This document shows, piece after piece, positions 59,449 through 64,000 of a stretch of DNA of 64,000 nt. The position numbers and the translations under genes are program-made. Every line of letters begins with the position of its first letter. Positions within the stretch are counted from its first letter, which is position 1. The DNA lies in NCBI GenBank assembly GCA_026394265.1, contig JAPKYO010000050.1, forward strand, positions 36,974 through 100,973, written 5' to 3'. The notes below the pieces were generated by a model, which made no database searches, was not told where the DNA came from, and saw only the letters and a program-made list of their open reading frames with translations. Source of the stretch: Candidatus Bathyarchaeota archaeon (GTDB lineage: Archaea; Thermoproteota; Bathyarchaeia; TCS64).

Positions 59449-59594
59449 ACATGTTCTCACTATTTTTCAAGTGCTTGCATAAATCGATCCTTATTTTCCA
59501 TGTTCTATCCTTATCATCACTTATTTACATCATTGATTTCTTTATGTTTGATCAGCGTGAAACTGTTATTACTCCTCGCGCGCGGTGTTAGGAT
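59449..59594. other. AT-rich gap with T-run
   Basis: Contains ACTATTTTTCAAG soon after the glycosyltransferase stop (possible terminator) and several TTATTT and TTTATG stretches before the kelch gene that may include its promoter. Confidence 0.35.
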
Positions 59595-60788
59595 ATGAAA
59601 AAGGGTTGCAGTGACGCTTTGTTACAAGGATTATTCATCTGTCTTCTACTCATACCCTGCCTCGGTACCCAAGTATTCGCCACGGCTGAGGAACCTCCCC
59701 AGATGATGGGGCAAAAAATGATCTACGACCCAGTGAACCACAGCGTAATCCTCTTCGGGGGGAACTTCCAGAACTCGAGCGAGCAAATCTTCTATGGTGA
59801 TACGTGGAGTCTCGATGTTGGAAAAGCCATCTGGGCTAAACTAGCGACCACTGGCAGCCCAGGCGGAAGATTCGACGTGGGGATGGCGTACGATAGCGGC
59901 TCCAAGGATATCGTTTTGTTCGGGGGAGTCGGTAAGTCTGGAAGGTTTGGGGATACCTGGATCTACAACATTGCCGCCAATACGTGGACAAACGCCGCCC
60001 CGGAGAATGGACCTCCAAAAAGGAGCGACATGGGGATCGCTTACGATTCTGATGCCAAGAAGATCCTCATCTTCAGCGGTTATGGGGAGGGGGATAAGAT
60101 ATACGATGATACATGGGTCTATGACGGCTCTTCAAACAAATGGACTCAGATGGCTCCCGAGAGTCATCCCGTCGCCAGATATGGCGGGGCGATGGTTTAC
60201 GACACCTACACGAAGAAGACACTCCTTTTCGGCGGCCACATGATCACTGGCGGCTACGAGAACGAGGTATGGGCATATGATTACAGCAGCGATAACTGGG
60301 AGAAGATTGTGACCCAGAACAAGCCTCCTATTAGGTACTGGCATGATCTGGCTTACGACCCAGAGGGCAATAGTATCATTCTGTTCGGCGGAACCGGGGC
60401 GGGCACCGACCTGAGCGACACTTGGATCTACAACTGCAAGAATCAATCTTGGAGCAAGGTGGTTTCATCCGAGAACCCGGGGAAGCGATCGCTGCCGTCC
60501 CTCGCCTACGACGACACATTGAAGAAGACCATATTGTTTGGAGGTGCTACACTCAGCCACACAACTGATTTCGTATACTATAACGGAACTTGGGCACTCG
60601 ATAAGAATAGCCAGTGGGGCATACTATCGGCGGAGTCGTTGCCACCCGAACCGAATAAAACTGAGACCAGCATACCCGGTTTTCAGCCATTCGAGGTATT
60701 AATTGGGCTTTTAGTAGCCACTATGGGACTGCTAGTCGCACGCGCACGATACCGAATCAAAACTCGTCTTGGGCAGACCAGTTCCTAG
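59595..60788 (+). CDS. secreted kelch-repeat surface protein with PGF-like C-terminal anchor
   Basis: 397 aa. Signal peptide at about 1-30 (basic start, then LLQGLFICLLLIPCL). Five to six kelch blades follow, each with an AYD-x-LFGG strand and a DTW-Y strand (DIVLFGG, DTWIYN, TLLFGG, IILFGG). The C-terminus reads PGF, a hydrophobic helix, then RARYR, the layout of archaeosortase-type sorting signals. Base composition is less GC-rich than its neighbours. Cell-surface adhesion or enzyme scaffold role is a guess. Confidence 0.85.
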   Translation: MKKGCSDALLQGLFICLLLIPCLGTQVFATAEEPPQMMGQKMIYDPVNHSVILFGGNFQNSSEQIFYGDTWSLDVGKAIWAKLATTGSPGGRFDVGMAYDSGSKDIVLFGGVGKSGRFGDTWIYNIAANTWTNAAPENGPPKRSDMGIAYDSDAKKILIFSGYGEGDKIYDDTWVYDGSSNKWTQMAPESHPVARYGGAMVYDTYTKKTLLFGGHMITGGYENEVWAYDYSSDNWEKIVTQNKPPIRYWHDLAYDPEGNSIILFGGTGAGTDLSDTWIYNCKNQSWSKVVSSENPGKRSLPSLAYDDTLKKTILFGGATLSHTTDFVYYNGTWALDKNSQWGILSAESLPPEPNKTETSIPGFQPFEVLIGLLVATMGLLVARARYRIKTRLGQTSS

Positions 60789-60835
60789 AGATCGATCGGA
60801 AGTATTATCACCAGATTACATGATTACACGTGTCT

Positions 60836-61180
60836 ATGGCATACCACTACGCCAAGAAGAGGAACAGGGAAGTCACCAAGTACTGGAACCAGGATGTGCT
60901 CAAGGCATTCGGCGCCTTCGACGAGAAGGTCTTCGAGCCGGGCAAACTCGACGTGAAGACGAAGGAGCTCTGCGCGGTCGCGGCGACCTACATTACGAGG
61001 TGCCCGTACTGCATCGAGGGTCACGCCAAGAGGGCGATCGCGGCGGGTGCCACAAAGGAGGAGCTGGCAGAGGTCATCGCCGTCGCCGCGGCGCTGGGCG
61101 CGGGTGCGAGCATGGCGCACATGAACTACGCCCTCGAGGCCGGGGACGACGAGGAAAAATACCTCAAGGACGACGAGTAG
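60836..61180 (+). CDS. carboxymuconolactone decarboxylase-family (AhpD-like) protein
   Basis: 114 aa. CMD fold: LDVKTKELCAVAATYITRCPYCIEGHAKRAI has the CxxC and following His of AhpD-type peroxidase partners. The helix ATKEELAEVIAVAAALGAGA is typical. CxxC members act in peroxide or redox defence. GTG at 60830 is a slightly earlier start. Convergent with the helicase gene (2-nt gap). Confidence 0.92.
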   Translation: MAYHYAKKRNREVTKYWNQDVLKAFGAFDEKVFEPGKLDVKTKELCAVAATYITRCPYCIEGHAKRAIAAGATKEELAEVIAVAAALGAGASMAHMNYALEAGDDEEKYLKDDE

Positions 61181-61182
61181 CC

Positions 61183-64000
61183 CTACTTCTTTTTATCGTC
61201 CCAGTACTGCCGCGTGCGCATGTACTGGATTTTTGCCTTCAGCAGGTCTGAGTATAGGTCCTTGTCCGTTGCGTGCATCCTGCTGAGGACCTGGTATGCG
61301 GTCACCGGGCCGACGCCGTGGACGGCGAGTGCTTCGAGGGCCTTGCGCCCATAGCTTAGGACCATGTCGGCGGTCTTGCGCCCGTTCGTGAGGGTGTCGG
61401 CGTCCTCGGGGATGAGTTGCTCTCCCGTCTTCATGCGGTTTAGGAGTGACTGGAAGTGGGCGGGGTCCTCGGTCCTGCGTAGGACGGCGAGCAGACCTGA
61501 ACCGCAGTGGGCGCATGTTGGGCGCTCGGGTAGGTCCCTGATCCGTGCCTCCGTGTGCCACTCGTTGCAGTTCATGCAGCTCAGCTTCACCTCGCGGGCG
61601 TGGACGCTCTTCTGCATGTACTCGAGCTGGTCGGGGACGGCGATGCTCGAGTCCATGAGTTCCTCGAGGTCGGCGTAGGCTTCGAGGATGTGGCGGGCGA
61701 GTGGGCTCGGCTCCTTCGCGGAGACGTATCTTATCTGGACTTGGCCCGTTGAGATGTCCCCCGCTATACCCTTCACAGATTGGAGGTCTAGTTTCTCCTT
61801 GTAGGCTTCGCGGAGGGCCTCCTTGTAGATTGGGCTATTCCGGTACCTGCGGTAGAGTCTATGTAGGGCTTCTGCGCCGTAGGATTTGCCGCGGGGTATG
61901 GCTCCGAAGCGCTCGGCGATGAACTTCATGTTGTAGGCGTAGGGGAAGCGGGCCTCCATGTATTCGGTGAGGCGCTTCTCAGCGTCCTCTGGGGTGAGGT
62001 TTTTGAAGACGGCGAGGATGTCGTCGATGTCATACTTGTTGACCTTGCCCGTTGACTCGACCAATATGCGGTAGGCGTCGCTCCACCAGCCTAGGATCAG
62101 GTCCCTTTCACTGAGCACGGCGTCGAGGACGCATCCGAGGGTCGTGTTGACCCTGCTCCCGTAGGCCGTGTGTATGACGATGTAGCGTTCGTAGGCTTCG
62201 ACGAGTATGAGGTTCTTTGTTGGGATGGGGAAGCCGCTCTTTAGCTGGGTGTCTACCTCCTTGGCTGCTACGGCGACCGTTGCCAGTGGGAGGCTGAGTT
62301 CGTCTGAGAGTTCCTCGACGGTCTTGTCGAGGCCCTTCGCCTTGATCCTCTCGGCTATCCTCTCCCTTACGTCGCCGACTTCCTCCGCGATGTCCTTGGT
62401 GACGCCGATGAGTTCTCCGTCCCAGCCGGGGAGGGCGCCGAGTGGGTCGTCGCTGGGGAGTACGAACAGGCGCCCCTCATCTTCGTCTATCTGGAGTATC
62501 TTCCAGACTTTGCCGCGTAAGATGACGTTGAGGCCGACGCGTGCGCGGAGTGTCCAGAACTCGTCGCCGACGGTGCCGATGATCTTGTCGGTGACGACGT
62601 TGATGAAGGGATAGCGTCTCTCGTCGTTGATCATGCCGAGGTTCTCGTAGTAGTATCTCTGTCCCTTCTTGGTCTTCTCCAGTTTATCTCCTCTCCTGTT
62701 GACTATCCTTATGGCGTTTAGGAAGTTGACAACGTCGTCGAAGTCGTCTCTGCTGAGGGTTTTGAAGCAGCTTGCGCCACAGGTGATAAGAGAATAAATT
62801 TTTTCTGTTGTGGCTTCGCCGTTGTCGAGGGTTATGCCGGTTATCTGGTGGGCGAGCACGTCGAGGGGGTTGACGTGGGGCGTGGTTGGCTCTATCTCAT
62901 TCATCTTGGCCTTCCGAGCCGTCACAATCGACTCTAGGGCATCTTCCCCGTAGGCTGTGATGATGATGCCTCGGGAGAGCTTGCTGAGCTTGTGGCCGGC
63001 TCGGCCGACGCGCTGGATGAGCGTGGAGACCTGACGGGGGCTGTTGTACTGGATGGTCAGGTCGACGTTGCCGATGTCTATGCCGAGCTGTAGGGTGGAG
63101 GTGGCAACTATCGCCTTCAGTTCCCCGGCCTTGAACTTGTCCTCGACTATGTGGCGCTGCTCCCTGCTCAGGCTCCCGTGGTGGACCTCGATCCCCGGGT
63201 CGAGTTGCCCGAGCTTGTGGCCGAGGCTCTCCGCCTGCCCCCTGCCCTGCACGAAGATGAGGGTTGAGCGGTGCGCCCTGACTAGGTCCCTTATTGCGCG
63301 GAGACGGGATGCTGCGATGGGCGTCGTGTTTAGGTCGCTGCTTAGGTCAAAGTCCTCCTCCTTTGCCTCCGGGTACTCGACGTCGTAGACGTAGTTCTTG
63401 TCGACTGCGACCTCGACGACCTTGATGGGGTGGGGGCCGGCGAGGAATGCGGCTATTACCTCGGGGTTGCCAACGGTTGCGGAGAGGCCGATTCTCTGCG
63501 GGGGTTTCGCCGCGACCTCGTCGAGGCGCGCCAGCCCCACGGTGAGCTGCGCCCCCCTCTTGGATGCGGCGAGGTCGTGTATCTCGTCGATGATGACCCA
63601 GCGGACCGAGGTGAGGTGCCTCCTCATGTCTTTAGTGGGGAGGATGGCCTGCAGCGTCTCGGGGGTGGTGATGAGCATCTGCGGCGGCTTCTTGAGCTGG
63701 CTCCGCCTCTGCTTCTGCGTCGTATCGCTGTGGCGCACCTGCACGTCGATGCCGAGGCTCTCGGCCCACGCCATCATGCGCTTGTCGATGTCCCTGTTCA
63801 GCGCCCTGAGGGGGGTTATGTAGATGATGTTGATGCCAGTCTTATCCCCCTCGCGTAGGTAGGCGTCGAAGACGGGCAGGATGGCGGCCTCGGTCTTCCC
63901 GCTCGCCGTGGGGGAGATGAGCAGGACGTTCTCTCCCGCCAGAATCGGGGGGATCACCCTCTCCTGAGGGGGCGTCGGCTTCACCATCCCGAACTCGGCT
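61183..64000 (-). CDS. Lhr-family DEAD/DEAH helicase, 5' end beyond window
   Basis: More than 934 aa; the frame is open to the right edge and reads AEFG before the first Met at 63987, so the true start is outside. SF2 motifs: SPTASGKTEAA (I), TPLRALNRD (Ia), TTPETLQ, IIDEIHDLAASKRGAQ (II), LSATVGNP (III), FVQGRGQAE (IV), STLQLGIDIGNVD (V) and QRVGRAGH (VI). A long Lhr-type C-terminal part follows, then zinc knuckles (CMNCNEWH, CAHCGSG) and an HhH-like end (LAVHGVGPVTAYQVLSRM). DNA or DNA:RNA unwinding in repair. Confidence 0.92.
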   Translation of the reverse strand, partial: AEFGMVKPTPPQERVIPPILAGENVLLISPTASGKTEAAILPVFDAYLREGDKTGINIIYITPLRALNRDIDKRMMAWAESLGIDVQVRHSDTTQKQRRSQLKKPPQMLITTPETLQAILPTKDMRRHLTSVRWVIIDEIHDLAASKRGAQLTVGLARLDEVAAKPPQRIGLSATVGNPEVIAAFLAGPHPIKVVEVAVDKNYVYDVEYPEAKEEDFDLSSDLNTTPIAASRLRAIRDLVRAHRSTLIFVQGRGQAESLGHKLGQLDPGIEVHHGSLSREQRHIVEDKFKAGELKAIVATSTLQLGIDIGNVDLTIQYNSPRQVSTLIQRVGRAGHKLSKLSRGIIITAYGEDALESIVTARKAKMNEIEPTTPHVNPLDVLAHQITGITLDNGEATTEKIYSLITCGASCFKTLSRDDFDDVVNFLNAIRIVNRRGDKLEKTKKGQRYYYENLGMINDERRYPFINVVTDKIIGTVGDEFWTLRARVGLNVILRGKVWKILQIDEDEGRLFVLPSDDPLGALPGWDGELIGVTKDIAEEVGDVRERIAERIKAKGLDKTVEELSDELSLPLATVAVAAKEVDTQLKSGFPIPTKNLILVEAYERYIVIHTAYGSRVNTTLGCVLDAVLSERDLILGWWSDAYRILVESTGKVNKYDIDDILAVFKNLTPEDAEKRLTEYMEARFPYAYNMKFIAERFGAIPRGKSYGAEALHRLYRRYRNSPIYKEALREAYKEKLDLQSVKGIAGDISTGQVQIRYVSAKEPSPLARHILEAYADLEELMDSSIAVPDQLEYMQKSVHAREVKLSCMNCNEWHTEARIRDLPERPTCAHCGSGLLAVLRRTEDPAHFQSLLNRMKTGEQLIPEDADTLTNGRKTADMVLSYGRKALEALAVHGVGPVTAYQVLSRMHATDKDLYSDLLKAKIQYMRTRQYWDDKKK

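Noticed and set aside
1..64000. CRISPR array, prophage or insertion sequence
   Set aside because: No regularly spaced repeats, integrase, transposase, capsid or terminase genes were recognised.

Overview
The window is 64 kb of GC-rich archaeal chromosome. The evidence is the information-processing gene set: proteasome alpha subunit, RadA, Orc1/Cdc6, ATP-dependent DNA ligase, Hjc resolvase, PolX with a PHP domain, aIF1, the tRNA-Ile2 agmatidine synthase TiaS, and an Lhr-type helicase. Many genes also have an AT-rich TATA-like box 25-35 nt before a start with little or no leader. EtfAB, a 3-hydroxyacyl-CoA dehydrogenase, four M20 peptidase-like genes, a FAH-family hydrolase and sugar or amide hydrolases suggest a heterotroph using peptides, acyl compounds and sugars. 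The phylum cannot be fixed from sequence alone; a TACK-type lineage such as Bathyarchaeia is a guess. No rRNA, tRNA, IS element or CRISPR array was recognised.

Layout. 1-10 kb: partial 3-hydroxyacyl-CoA dehydrogenase, divergent etfBA and sirtuin, polysaccharide deacetylase, a mini C2H2 zinc-finger gene, then a minus-strand run ending in three tandem M20 paralogs. 10-16 kb: FAH hydrolase, an AT-rich PLD-like gene, GNAT, DNA ligase, an HExxH protein of unknown family, and a candidate structured RNA. 16-29 kb: YbaK, a formyltransferase, a damaged D-aminopeptidase gene, GH4 glycosidase, amidohydrolase, NAD(P)HX repair enzyme, HAD, an Lrp-type effector domain, a retropepsin-like protein, TiaS, flavin reductase, PhzF and an ABC exporter. 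29-41 kb: proteasome alpha, AmrS-type radical SAM enzyme, PK_C-domain protein, VTT membrane protein, PolX, 5'-nucleotidase, VOC, the fourth M20, MFS, YhaM-like HD protein. 41-55 kb: PPOX-type protein, Cdc6-wHTH pair, AIR-synthase-like protein, a damaged methyltransferase gene, candidate RNA, enolase, Trx-like/TrxB pair, a bacterial-type Lon, wHTH-Hjc pair, then aIF1, zinc ribbon, RadA. 55-64 kb: PAC2, a third candidate RNA, Myb-like/zinc-ribbon protein, CBS, Mut7-C, AMMECR1, glycosyltransferase, kelch surface protein, AhpD-like protein and the Lhr helicase running off the right edge.

The signals not explained by ordinary genes are these. (i) A dispersed non-coding repeat occurs in three intergenic regions (29.3, 41.8 and 51.7 kb). 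It shares a roughly 31-nt 5' block and a C-run/G-run 3' hairpin, and it always points toward the start of the next gene. (ii) Three intergenic regions look like structured RNA genes behind TATA-like boxes (15.74, 45.48 and 55.89 kb). (iii) Two genes (17.5-18.2 and 44.7-45.4 kb) each seem to have lost about 45-60 internal codons with a frame change. (iv) Two of the four M20 paralogs have substituted catalytic or metal-ligand residues. These are stronger leads than any single obvious new gene system.
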